DNA of 64,000 nucleotides from Prevotella sp. ne3005 (GTDB taxonomy: Bacteria > Bacteroidota > Bacteroidia > Bacteroidales > Bacteroidaceae), in NCBI RefSeq assembly GCF_900110085.1, contig NZ_FOCK01000003.1, positions 62,001 to 126,000 of the forward strand, in the 5' to 3' direction. Below are positions 15,850 to 23,498 of this stretch, in pieces. The notes below the pieces were generated by a model that searched no databases, was not told the DNA's origin, and worked only from the letters and a program-made list of their open reading frames with translations. The stretch's first letter is position 1, and the number at the start of each line of letters is the position of its first letter. The position numbers were made by a program, and so were the translations under genes.

Positions 15850-16946
15850 AAGCAGCGCAATATGGTATCGACCACGGTCTGTGTCTGTTCCTTACGTCCC
15901 AGCGTGATGCGCAGGCAGTCCTCCAGACCCTTGTCGGTCATAAACTTAATCTTATAATCCTGCTCGGCCAGTGCCTTCTGCAGCCGTTCCTTGATGGCTG
16001 TCGGGTACTTGATCAGGATGAAGTTCGCCACGCTCTTATACACCTTAAAGCCCGGCTTGTCGCCCAGAGCCTTCTTATACAGCTGGCGCCCCCACTCCAT
16101 CTCGTCGGCCACATGGCGGTAATGGTCGTCGCTGTCGAGCGCTGCCAATGCCACCGCCTCCGAAAAACGGTTATACCCCAGATACTTATTGATATAACTC
16201 ACGAAATGGTCGTGGCCTGCCCCGATGAATCCGAATCCACAGCGCAGTCCGGGCAGTCCGTAGAACTTCGACAGCGTCCTCGAGATGATCAGGTTCTTAT
16301 ACTTATTCACCAGCGGTGCGATATAATCCGTGTCGCTCGTGATGAAGCTGGCATAGGCCTCGTCGATGAGCACCATCGTGTCGTCGGGGATATGCTCCAT
16401 GATACGTCCTATCTCCTCGGGAGTCAGGCTGTTACCCGTCGGGTTGTTCGGCGAGGCCAGCAGCAGCATCCTCGGGTGTATGCGGTTCGTATAGTCTATC
16501 ACCTCGTCCACGTCGTAGGCAAACGTGTCCTCCTGTTCGTGGAGGGGATACATCTCGAACGTGCCGTAGCACTCTGCCGCTACCTTATTATAATACCACC
16601 ATGAAAACTCGGGAATCAGTATCTTCTTATTATCCCCCTTGGCTGCACCTAAGCCCCTCGCGACTCGGCCATCTTCGAGCTCGCTCGGATGGCTCTCGCT
16701 GCTCGGGTCTTTCATCAGGTAATAATGTATGGCATTCTTCAGGATATCCTCGCCGCCGTAAGCCAGCAGCACCTGCTCCTCGGGCACGCCGTAGATCTCG
16801 CTCAGGCGTACCGACACCACGCTCTTCTTTCCCTGGTCGTAGATACGGGTATAGAAGCACAGTGTCTTCGGGTCGAAATTCCTGATGGCCTCCACCACCT
16901 TCTGGCTCGGCTCGAAATTAAACTCATTCCTGTCTAAATAGTTCAT
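15846..16946 (-). CDS. PLP-dependent aminotransferase, HisC/CobD-like
   Basis: The protein has about 366 residues from ATG 16946; an ATG at 16973 would overlap the upstream gene by 23 bases, whereas 16946 leaves 4. Fold-type I features, numbered from 16973, are SPNNPTGN (174-181), DEAYASF (204-210) and the PLP lysine K236 in SRTLSKFYGLPGLR. HisC/CobD-type enzymes transaminate or decarboxylate phosphorylated amino acids. Next to a LicC-like cytidylyltransferase, a role in making an amino-alcohol phosphate is possible. Odd feature: residues about 90-113 (SSESHPSELEDGRVARGLGA...) are an insertion of foreign composition between the helix ending YYLMK and the strand KKILIPEF. Confidence 0.8.
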   Translation of the reverse strand: MNYLDRNEFNFEPSQKVVEAIRNFDPKTLCFYTRIYDQGKKSVVSVRLSEIYGVPEEQVLLAYGGEDILKNAIHYYLMKDPSSESHPSELEDGRVARGLGAAKGDNKKILIPEFSWWYYNKVAAECYGTFEMYPLHEQEDTFAYDVDEVIDYTNRIHPRMLLLASPNNPTGNSLTPEEIGRIMEHIPDDTMVLIDEAYASFITSDTDYIAPLVNKYKNLIISRTLSKFYGLPGLRCGFGFIGAGHDHFVSYINKYLGYNRFSEAVALAALDSDDHYRHVADEMEWGRQLYKKALGDKPGFKVYKSVANFILIKYPTAIKERLQKALAEQDYKIKFMTDKGLEDCLRITLGRKEQTQTVVDTILRCL

Positions 16947-16950
16947 ATCT

Positions 16951-18003
16951 TCAATCTTTCTTAACTCTTCCAAACGTCTTGATACTTGTATACTTACGCC
17001 AGATGTTCAGTTTCCGGTGTGTAGGCACCCCGTGACGGCGGATAAAATCGCGCGCCCCCTCGAGCATCCTGTGCCCCACCTGTCCGTCCAGGTAAGGGTC
17101 GTAATTCTCTATCACCCAGCGCCTCAGCTGTGCCATGCCGTCACCCTGTGTCACCTCGTCGTAAGCCTCCACCAACTCCTCGGGCTGCGCCATGTCGCGC
17201 CAGTAGATCTCCTTCGCGGCAGCCCGCAGGGTGATCACCGGCTTATCCAGCAGCAGGAACTCGTAAATGGTCGACGACGTATCACTGATCATCGCGTCGG
17301 CCATCAGCATATACTTCGTCACAGTATAATCGTCAATCCACAACATGCCCTCGGTCTCGGCGGCCAACTGTCGGTACTCCTCCATGATCTCGGGCTTCGT
17401 CAGGGGGTGGAACTTCAGCAGCAGCAGCACGTCGCGCTGCCTCACCAGGTCCACCAGGGCCTGCTGCATAAACGGCAGCGACGTCAGCGAGGGTGAGAAT
17501 GTCGGGGCATACAGCACAATCCTGCTCCTGCCGCTCTCCTTCAGCAGCCGCTCCCGCTCACCGTCAAAGGTGTGCAGGTTGCGGTATATCCAGTCCTGCC
17601 GGGGCCATCCTGTCTCCAGCACCTCGAAGTCGCCGTACTTCTTCGCCAGGCGCTCAAAGCCCTTGGTGAAAAAAGGTCCCTGTGTGAAATACGTGTCGAA
17701 ATAGCGTCGTATCACCCAGTGGTCCTTCTTCTCGGCGGCATAGCCGTGAAACACCTGTATCTTCACGCCGGGCAGGTAGTACGGCACGATATTTCCCGGC
17801 ACGAACACGGCCTCCGGCTGGAAATCATAGATGGCCTGCATGTCGTGGGTCCATGCCACCTCTCCGTCGAGTGGAAACTCGCTGATGCGCTTTCTGTGTA
17901 CATACCACAGCATCTCATTGCCGCCCTCCCTGACTGCCTCGTCGTGGATGGGCTTCAGGATGTCGATGGCATACTTATTCTCACAGAACAATACGATTCT
18001 CAT
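16951..18003 (-). CDS. CDP-glycerol:glycerophosphotransferase family protein (TagF-like)
   Basis: The protein has 350 residues from ATG 18003; the ATG at 18057 lies beyond the promoter. FHGYAAEKK (about residues 83-91) and the later LYAPTFSP, LLLKFHPL and ISDTSSTIYEFLLLDKPVI match TagB/TagF-type polymerases and transferases, which use CDP-glycerol or CDP-ribitol to add polyol phosphates to glycans on the cytoplasmic face. As first gene of the three-gene operon with the aminotransferase and the LicC-like enzyme, it may transfer the phospho-alcohol activated by the latter. The promoter at 18027-18058 is close to consensus. Confidence 0.83.
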   Translation of the reverse strand: MRIVLFCENKYAIDILKPIHDEAVREGGNEMLWYVHRKRISEFPLDGEVAWTHDMQAIYDFQPEAVFVPGNIVPYYLPGVKIQVFHGYAAEKKDHWVIRRYFDTYFTQGPFFTKGFERLAKKYGDFEVLETGWPRQDWIYRNLHTFDGERERLLKESGRSRIVLYAPTFSPSLTSLPFMQQALVDLVRQRDVLLLLKFHPLTKPEIMEEYRQLAAETEGMLWIDDYTVTKYMLMADAMISDTSSTIYEFLLLDKPVITLRAAAKEIYWRDMAQPEELVEAYDEVTQGDGMAQLRRWVIENYDPYLDGQVGHRMLEGARDFIRRHGVPTHRKLNIWRKYTSIKTFGRVKKD

Positions 18004-18026
18004 TATCTTTGGTGCATAAATCGCTG

Positions 18027-18058
18027 CAAAGATAGCATAAAACTTCGAAATATGCAAA
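18027..18058 (-). promoter_or_regulatory. Promoter of the TagF-like operon
   Basis: On the minus strand TTTG (18058-18055) and TATCTTTG (18034-18027) are 20 bases apart. It is divergent from the gtrA-type promoter beginning 5 bases away. Confidence 0.78.
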
Positions 18059-18062
18059 TTTA

Positions 18063-18094
18063 TTTGGAAAATCGCTTCTTTTGCCTTACCTTTG
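18063..18094 (+). promoter_or_regulatory. Promoter of the GtrA-family gene
   Basis: TTTG 18063-18066 and TACCTTTG 18087-18094 are 20 bases apart. The upstream elements of this and the divergent promoter almost touch, so RNA polymerase bound at one may hinder the other. Confidence 0.78.
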
Positions 18095-18113
18095 CAGTCT
18101 AAAACGAAAGGAA

Positions 18114-18503
18114 ATGGACAAAAAAAAGACCTTTGGCGAACTCATCCGCTTTGGAATCGTCGGTGTACTGGCTGTAGCCATCCACTACGCCATCTACTGG
18201 TTGCTGCAATACTGGATCGACCTCAACGTCGCTTTCACCATCGGCTACATCATCAGTTTCTTTGCCAACTACTACCTCTCCGCCCACTTCACGTTCCGTG
18301 AAAAGACCAGCACGCGCAACGGTGCCGGCTTTGCAGGTGCCCACATCTTCAACTACTTCCTGCAGCTGGGTCTCTTCAACTTCTTCCTGTGGGTAGGTGT
18401 CCACCGCATCCTGGCACCCTTTGCCGTCTTCTGCATCTCCGTCCCTGTCAACTTCCTCGTCGTCCGCTTTGTCTTCAAGCACTTCAAGAAACACAATCCC
18501 TGA
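18114..18503 (+). CDS. GtrA family membrane protein
   Basis: The protein has 129 residues with four predicted membrane helices. ELIRFGIVGVLAVAIHYAIYWLL at the start, FFANYYLSAHFTFR in the middle and a closing FVVRFVFK-like segment are the GtrA family pattern. GtrA-type proteins help move or present lipid-linked sugars across the inner membrane for O-antigen or polysaccharide modification. The ATG at 18114 was chosen because it follows the promoter and has a purine-rich stretch (AAAGGAA) just upstream. It ends close to the convergent HHH gene. Confidence 0.88.
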   Translation: MDKKKTFGELIRFGIVGVLAVAIHYAIYWLLQYWIDLNVAFTIGYIISFFANYYLSAHFTFREKTSTRNGAGFAGAHIFNYFLQLGLFNFFLWVGVHRILAPFAVFCISVPVNFLVVRFVFKHFKKHNP

Positions 18504-18521
18504 CCCCCCATCTGTCACTTT

Positions 18522-20513
18522 TCAGAATTTCCAGCGTAGCTGGAGGTCGATGTCGGTCTGGGACGATGCGTCGATCTGCTGATAGCTGCTGCCGATATGG
18601 TTGCGGTCGAAGTAGTCTGTCACCCCGACCTTGGCGGTAAGTGTCAGATGCCGGCCTATCTGGGCCTTCGCCATCAGCCAGTAGCGGATGCCCTCGCCAT
18701 AATACTGTCCCATCGAATAGGTGTAGAGCGGCCCACTCTCATAGAGCCAGACACGACTGTCGTAACTGTCGGTATGGAAATAGCCTACACCTGCATTGAG
18801 CCGCAGCCAGTGAGAGGTGTACGACAGACTCTCGCTCAGCATAGCCCCCCACTCGCCCTCGCCATAGGCACTGTAGCCGCCATCCAACTGCGTGCGACAG
18901 CCGAAGCCGCCGTCATGGGTATAGTCGGCACTCAGACGGGCACGATGCACCCAGAGATGGTCCAGGGCGGTCTTGTCGGCATTATCCTGTTGTTTCATCC
19001 TCAGACGGTATCTGCCCCCTATCGTCCAATGTCGGCCGGTATGGGTAAGCTGTAGCAGATGGTCCCACGAATGCGATGACTGCGACACCCGATAGCGGGC
19101 CCAAGGGAAATAGGCAAAGTCGGCATAATAGTCAGCACGCCAGGCGGGCGACGGTTGCCACGAGAGTCCGAGATAGACACCGCTCTCATTCTGCACCCGC
19201 CCGCCGTCACTGTAGCTCTGGGCATCGAGCGAGGTGTAGCTGTAGGAGTAGAACCGCTGGAGGGCCATCAGGCTGAGTTCGTCGCTCACCCGCCAGCTCA
19301 GCGAATGGATGGTTGCCAGATGACCGCCACCGTCGACAGCCGTCTCGCCATTCAGGGCCAGGCGATGACCTACATAGCCATAGTCGAGGCTGGCATTGAG
19401 GAAGTGGCTGCCCTGCGGATAATGCCGGCGATAGAGTTGGCGGGTATTGGGGTTCAGTTCACGGTTCAGATGGACATAGAGCCCGTTGACGCCCAGATGG
19501 AAGCCGCGGGATTGGTATCGCAGGCTACCGCCCGTCTTAAGCACATGCAGGTTGTGCTTCTTCTTCATCTCCGTTTTCGTGCGGTGGTAGCCGTCGCTGA
19601 GAATCGTGGCAGCCGTAGAGTCCATGTTCAGTGTGGCGTCCATCCCACGATAGGATACAAGGGCCGTCAGCTTCAGGTCTCTGCCCAGACGAAGTGCCAT
19701 TGCGGCTCCCTGCAGATAACCGTCGGAGCGTGAGGAGTGGGCCCTGACGGTATTGGCAGCGCGCCCCAGGTTCTGGAGCATCGACACCTTGCCGAGGCTG
19801 AAACCGTTGTTCATCACCAGTCCCATGCCCATCGACACCCGGTAGTTGCCTATCACCAAGCTCTCCACGCGCCCCCAATTCCTGATTTGCAGATAAGGGG
19901 AATAGAAATCATATCCCCAGCTGTTACGGTCTGAGAAGAAAGGCTCTCCGGCATCCTGTGCTGCCACCAGCCCTATTTTCACTTGGTCGCCATAACTGAA
20001 CTGATAGCGCAGCCAGTGACGGTATGGACTGCCCAGGTAGCCGTCGCTGTCTCCCTTCCGTTCGTAGAGGGGGATGCGGCCTGAAGCCATCAGCTCATGG
20101 TGGCCATATCGCATCACATCATGCCAACGGAGCCCCTGCGATGGCTCTTCATCATTGATCTGCAGGAAATACGTAAGCAACTGTCGACGAGTATAGTCGA
20201 GCGAACGGATCATCTGCAGTTCCCCTAACGACTTCATGGACCCGTAACGATAGAGGTACTCCATGATTTCCTCAATCTGCAGGGCAGAGAGGAAGGGCAA
20301 TTCCTCCAGTTGTTCACGCGTCAAAGTCCGGACGTCAAGCGGACTCTGTTCCAGCTCGCACAACAGATCATAGGTCTGTTCCCACGACGACGACTCAACA
20401 TCTTCAGCCGTCATGACTTCATTGAAGTATTGTGCCCAAGGCCGCTCCTCTTGAGCGCAGGCGCCCGAGACCACCAATAACAATAAAAATAGAATTTGTG
20501 CCTTCATCAGCAA
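18522..20513 (-). CDS. Outer-membrane protein with N-terminal helix-hairpin-helix region
   Basis: The protein has 663 residues: a signal peptide (about 1-20, ending GACAQ), a stretch with PLDVRTLTREQLEELPFLSALQIEEI (about 57-82) that reads like a ComEA-type helix-hairpin-helix, and then a long region of alternating aromatic and polar residues ending in LRWKF, the terminal aromatic signature of outer-membrane beta-barrels. Bacteroidetes have a conserved family of such HHH plus barrel proteins, sometimes annotated as ComEA-like. DNA binding or uptake is suggested by the HHH element only and is not proven. A good promoter lies at 20535-20566. Confidence 0.78.
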   Translation of the reverse strand: MLMKAQILFLLLLVVSGACAQEERPWAQYFNEVMTAEDVESSSWEQTYDLLCELEQSPLDVRTLTREQLEELPFLSALQIEEIMEYLYRYGSMKSLGELQMIRSLDYTRRQLLTYFLQINDEEPSQGLRWHDVMRYGHHELMASGRIPLYERKGDSDGYLGSPYRHWLRYQFSYGDQVKIGLVAAQDAGEPFFSDRNSWGYDFYSPYLQIRNWGRVESLVIGNYRVSMGMGLVMNNGFSLGKVSMLQNLGRAANTVRAHSSRSDGYLQGAAMALRLGRDLKLTALVSYRGMDATLNMDSTAATILSDGYHRTKTEMKKKHNLHVLKTGGSLRYQSRGFHLGVNGLYVHLNRELNPNTRQLYRRHYPQGSHFLNASLDYGYVGHRLALNGETAVDGGGHLATIHSLSWRVSDELSLMALQRFYSYSYTSLDAQSYSDGGRVQNESGVYLGLSWQPSPAWRADYYADFAYFPWARYRVSQSSHSWDHLLQLTHTGRHWTIGGRYRLRMKQQDNADKTALDHLWVHRARLSADYTHDGGFGCRTQLDGGYSAYGEGEWGAMLSESLSYTSHWLRLNAGVGYFHTDSYDSRVWLYESGPLYTYSMGQYYGEGIRYWLMAKAQIGRHLTLTAKVGVTDYFDRNHIGSSYQQIDASSQTDIDLQLRWKF

Positions 20514-20534
20514 CTCATTTTAAGTTTAACGCTG

Positions 20535-20566
20535 CAAAGGTACAAAAAAACGAGAACAAAACCAAA
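20535..20566 (-). promoter_or_regulatory. Promoter of the HHH outer-membrane protein gene
   Basis: On the minus strand TTTG (20566-20563) and TACCTTTG (20542-20535) are 20 bases apart. Confidence 0.75.
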
Positions 20567-20769
20567 TTTTATTTGAGTTTTTTCGAACGTGAGCACTCGG
20601 CTTTCTTGAGACCTTCGGAACAAACCTAGTCAAGATGACATTCTTCTGCGGCCATGGCTGGATAGGTATCTCCGAATTGCCTTTTTTCGAGTAGAGGCAG
20701 AACAAGTAATGTTTATTTACAAGTGTCAACAACATGAAAAAACTAACAACAAATAAGATCAAAATAGGT

Positions 20770-21198
20770 CTAAGCCATCACCTCGATGGTTAAACAACTG
20801 ATTTTTAATGTTTTAAGTGGTGACGGCTGCACTTTTGAGCCGTCACCCAGCCGTCACCGAAGCGGCTTTTTGGTAAGAGATACGGACAAAAATGGGCTTT
20901 AACAAGGCTTAAAACATTGGTTATCAAGCAGTTCCCTAACAGCAAAGATAAAAGGAAAAAGTTTGTTTCCATAGGGGAAACAAGTTGTTCCAAACGGGGG
21001 AATATAGTAGTTCCCATAATGGGAACAAACTATTCCCATGGTGGGAACAACGAGAAACCAATATCCGAAAGAGGCAAAGATATGGTAATTTTATTTGAAA
21101 ATCGACTTGTGGTGATGGCAGGGTGACGGCTCAAAAGGGCAGCCGTCACCATTTAATATATTGATAGTCAGCAGGAAAGGCCATGTGGTGACGGCTTA
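20770..21198. repeat. MITE-like nested inverted repeats (GGTGACGGCT family)
   Basis: The 30 bases at 20819-20848 and 21121-21151 are inverted copies with about one mismatch, and each arm is itself nearly palindromic (GGTGACGGCT...AGCCGTCACC). Outside them, 20770-20781 and 21187-21198 are a second inverted pair (11 of 12 bases). Further single GGTGACGGC-like units lie at 20849-20858 and 21111-21119. No transposase gene is present. The layout fits a non-autonomous element or a large structured RNA. Confidence 0.7.
20965..21051. repeat. Four palindromic units of about 22 bases (GTTCCCAnnnTGGGAAC)
   Basis: Units start near 20965, 20987, 21010 and 21032, with spacings of 22, 23 and 22. Units 1, 3 and 4 have matching TTCCC/GGGAA-type arms around a 3-5 base centre; unit 2 is degenerate. 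They lie centrally between the two 30-base inverted repeats. Confidence 0.75.
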
Positions 21199-21249
21199 AG
21201 CCATTTTTAAACTATTTCGTGGGTGGAGAATTTGCTTGCACATTTTCCT

Positions 21250-21358
21250 TTGTCATCTCGACTAAGCGGAGCGCATGGAGAGATCTCATGAGATCCCTCG
21301 ACTACGCTCGGAATGACAGGAAAGAAAGAGATCTCTCGACTACGTTCGAGATGACAAG
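21250..21358. repeat. Dispersed TCGAGATGACA / GAGATCTCTCCATGCGC repeat, copy 1
   Basis: The copy spans 21250-21320 and is followed by a second partial copy at 21329-21358. Its reverse complement aligns with copies at 56500-56567 and 57984-58084: a TGTCATTCC...TAGTCGAG arm, GAGATCTCTCCATGCGC, then a GTCGAGATGACA arm. The ends are imperfectly complementary, so RNA from it could fold into a long hairpin. Confidence 0.8.
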
Positions 21359-21678
21359 AAAAGGGGCAGGCGATGATTCGCTTAGCATCGAACGTAAAAA
21401 TCGATGGCATCTTCAGGAAACGTTCCCTTAATTTCTCTTTTATTCCCATTTGTAACTGAACTTTTTAACAGAAGAATGTGCCAGCCATGGGCCAGGGCCA
21501 GCCACACCGCCAGCCATGGGGACTGGCTCCTGAGGCCGTTTTAGCATTAACTTTGTACTCAGATTCGAGCCGACCGGATGCGGACTGAACGAAACTCGTA
21601 AGGCTATTTATGAGGATCACAAGTTTGAGTTGATTAGTCTTTTCGTACGAGAATAAAAATAAAAAAATGTTTTTATAT

Positions 21679-21709
21679 TTTGGAGTTTGAACACTTATTA
21701 TTATTTTTG
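21679..21709 (+). promoter_or_regulatory. Promoter of the DUF4294 gene
   Basis: TTTG 21679-21682 and TATTTTTG 21702-21709 are 19 bases apart. The ATG at 21718 follows after 8 bases, again a nearly leaderless layout. The bases between box and ATG match those before miaB almost exactly. Confidence 0.7.
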
Positions 21710-21717
21710 CACCCGAA

Positions 21718-22350
21718 ATGAAGAAGGTTTTGTCTACGATATGGGTTTTGGCGATGTGGCTGCCAGGGCAGGCACAGGAGCAGCGGATGACCGCAGAGCA
21801 GGTGCTGGCGGAGATGGATTCGCCTACGTTTGTGCCGACGGTGAGGGTGGGCAAGACATTCTACGAAGGCGACAGCATACAGCTGATGGAGATGAACAAC
21901 GTGTATGTGTACCCCGAGCTGACGTTTAAGAACCGGAAACAGGCAGAGAGCTATATGCGGCTGGTGAGGAACGTGAAGGCCGTATTGCCCATTGCCAAGC
22001 AGGCCAGACAGATGCTGATAGAGACCACGGAGTATCTGGAGACACTGCCCACCAAGGAGGAGAAGGACGCACACATCAAGCGCGTGGAGGAGGATATCTT
22101 CAAGACCTATAAGCCCAAGATGAAGAAACTGTCGTATTCGCAGGGCAAGCTGCTGATCAAACTGATCGACCGCGAGTGCCACTCGTCGAGCTACGACATG
22201 ATCAAGGCCTTTATGGGACCACTGCGCGCCGGGTTCTGGCAGGTGTTTGCCTGGGGATTCGGCGCCAGCCTGAAGAAGGAGTATGAACCCGAGGGCGTGG
22301 ACCGCCTGACAGAACGCATCGTGCTGATGGTAGAGGCAGGACAGATATGA
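21718..22350 (+). CDS. DUF4294 domain protein, exported
   Basis: The protein has 210 residues with a signal peptide (about 1-19, MKKVLSTIWVLAMWLPGQAQ). The body has VYVYPELTFKNRKQAESYMRLVRNVKAVLPIAK, EYLETLPTKEEKDAHIKRVE and QGKLLIKLIDRE, the conserved blocks of DUF4294, a Bacteroidetes family of unknown function. It starts an operon with the glycosyltransferase (4-base overlap) and the acyltransferase, so a periplasmic role in envelope assembly is possible but unproven. Confidence 0.85.
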   Translation: MKKVLSTIWVLAMWLPGQAQEQRMTAEQVLAEMDSPTFVPTVRVGKTFYEGDSIQLMEMNNVYVYPELTFKNRKQAESYMRLVRNVKAVLPIAKQARQMLIETTEYLETLPTKEEKDAHIKRVEEDIFKTYKPKMKKLSYSQGKLLIKLIDRECHSSSYDMIKAFMGPLRAGFWQVFAWGFGASLKKEYEPEGVDRLTERIVLMVEAGQI

Positions 22351-23477
22351 GAATAGGAATTGACGCAAAGAGGATTGTGAATAATACGGCGGGCCTGGGA
22401 AGCTATGGCCGTACACTGACAAACATACTGGCAGCTGACAGCCGACTGGACCTGCACCTTTATGCACCCAACAAGGGAAGAGACGCCCTACGAGGACAAA
22501 TAGCTGAGCGAGAGAACGTGAAGTTTCACTATTGGAAGAAAGGATTCCTGCCCAAGGCTTTAGGCAGCGGACTGTGGCGAAGCTACGGCATCGTGAGCGA
22601 CCTGAAGCGCGACGGCATAGAGCTCTACCACGGCATCGCCGGTGAGTTGCCCATCGGCATCAGAAAGAGCGGCATTAAGAGCGTGGTGACCGTTCACGAT
22701 GTGATCTTCCTGCACCATCCGGAGTTTTACAGACAGCACGACGGATGGGTGTACCGATGGAAATTCAGACACACCTTACAGGAGGCCGATCACTTCGTGG
22801 CCATCAGCGAGACAACCAAGCGCGACCTGATGACCTATGCCCACGTGGACGAGAGCAAGATAACACTGATTTACCAAACATGTGCACCAAGGTTCTCGGC
22901 TGTGAGGAATCAGGCACTGGAGGAGCGCGTAAGGACACTATACAGCCTGCCGGCACGATTCATGCTGAGCGTAGGGACTGTGGAGACGCGAAAGAATATT
23001 CTGCTGGCCGTCAAGGCCCTGCACCATCTGCCAGACGACCTGGCACTGGTGGTGGTGGGAAGCTATAAACAGTATACGAAGGTGGTGAACGACTATATAG
23101 CGAAACACGGGATGGAGAACCGCGTCATATTGTTACACAACGTACCCGACGAGCACCTGCCGGCTTTCTACACAATGGCCGAGGTGTTTGTGTATCCATC
23201 GTGGTACGAGGGGTTCGGCATCCCTGTGGTGGAGGCTATCCACTGCGGCCTGCCCGTTGTTGCCTGCACGGGATCGAGTCTGGAGGAGGCGGGCGGCCCC
23301 GATTGCCTCTATGTGGCACCCGATGATGAACAGGCCATGGCCGAGGCCATCAGGCAATCGCTACGAGGAGCACCAGGCCGAGAAGGGCGCATTGTCAATA
23401 GCCAGGACTACGTACGGCGTTTCGAGGAGAACGACATCGCCCGCCAGATGACAGCTCTCTACGAAAGGTTGCTTTAA
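22347..23477 (+). CDS. Glycosyltransferase family 4
   Basis: The protein has 376 residues. An N-terminal acceptor domain begins MRIGIDAKRI and includes YHGIAGELPI and VVTVHDVIFLHHP. The C-terminal donor domain has LSVGTVETRKNI (about 208-219) and VFVYPSWYEGFGIPVVEAIHCGLPVVA, with the EX7E pattern of GT4/GT-B retaining enzymes. It is a cytoplasmic transferase for lipopolysaccharide or capsule sugars; the sugar is unknown. It overlaps the DUF4294 gene by 4 bases and is followed by an acyltransferase gene after 21 bases. Confidence 0.9.
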   Translation: MRIGIDAKRIVNNTAGLGSYGRTLTNILAADSRLDLHLYAPNKGRDALRGQIAERENVKFHYWKKGFLPKALGSGLWRSYGIVSDLKRDGIELYHGIAGELPIGIRKSGIKSVVTVHDVIFLHHPEFYRQHDGWVYRWKFRHTLQEADHFVAISETTKRDLMTYAHVDESKITLIYQTCAPRFSAVRNQALEERVRTLYSLPARFMLSVGTVETRKNILLAVKALHHLPDDLALVVVGSYKQYTKVVNDYIAKHGMENRVILLHNVPDEHLPAFYTMAEVFVYPSWYEGFGIPVVEAIHCGLPVVACTGSSLEEAGGPDCLYVAPDDEQAMAEAIRQSLRGAPGREGRIVNSQDYVRRFEENDIARQMTALYERLL

Positions 23478-23498
23478 CTTTTTCCAGACCAAGCAAAG

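Larger units (their letters stand above)
20514..21717. other. 1.2 kb region without genes, rich in repeats
   Basis: No convincing gene is present. In order it holds the HHH-gene promoter (20535-20566), an AT-rich stretch, nested inverted repeats of the GGTGACGGCT type (20770-21198) around a run of 22-base palindromes (20965-21051), a dispersed repeat of the TCGAGATGACA type (21250-21358), a GC-rich stretch with GCCAGCCATGGG twice (21480-21491 and 21509-21520), and the DUF4294 gene promoter (21679-21709). Small open frames in it follow the repeats and have no support as proteins. Confidence 0.65.

Noticed and set aside
20917..21126. Possible small protein of 69 residues in the repeat region
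   Set aside because: Its middle is only the translation of the 22-base palindromes, its start has no promoter, and it ends in the inverted repeat. Better explained as non-coding.
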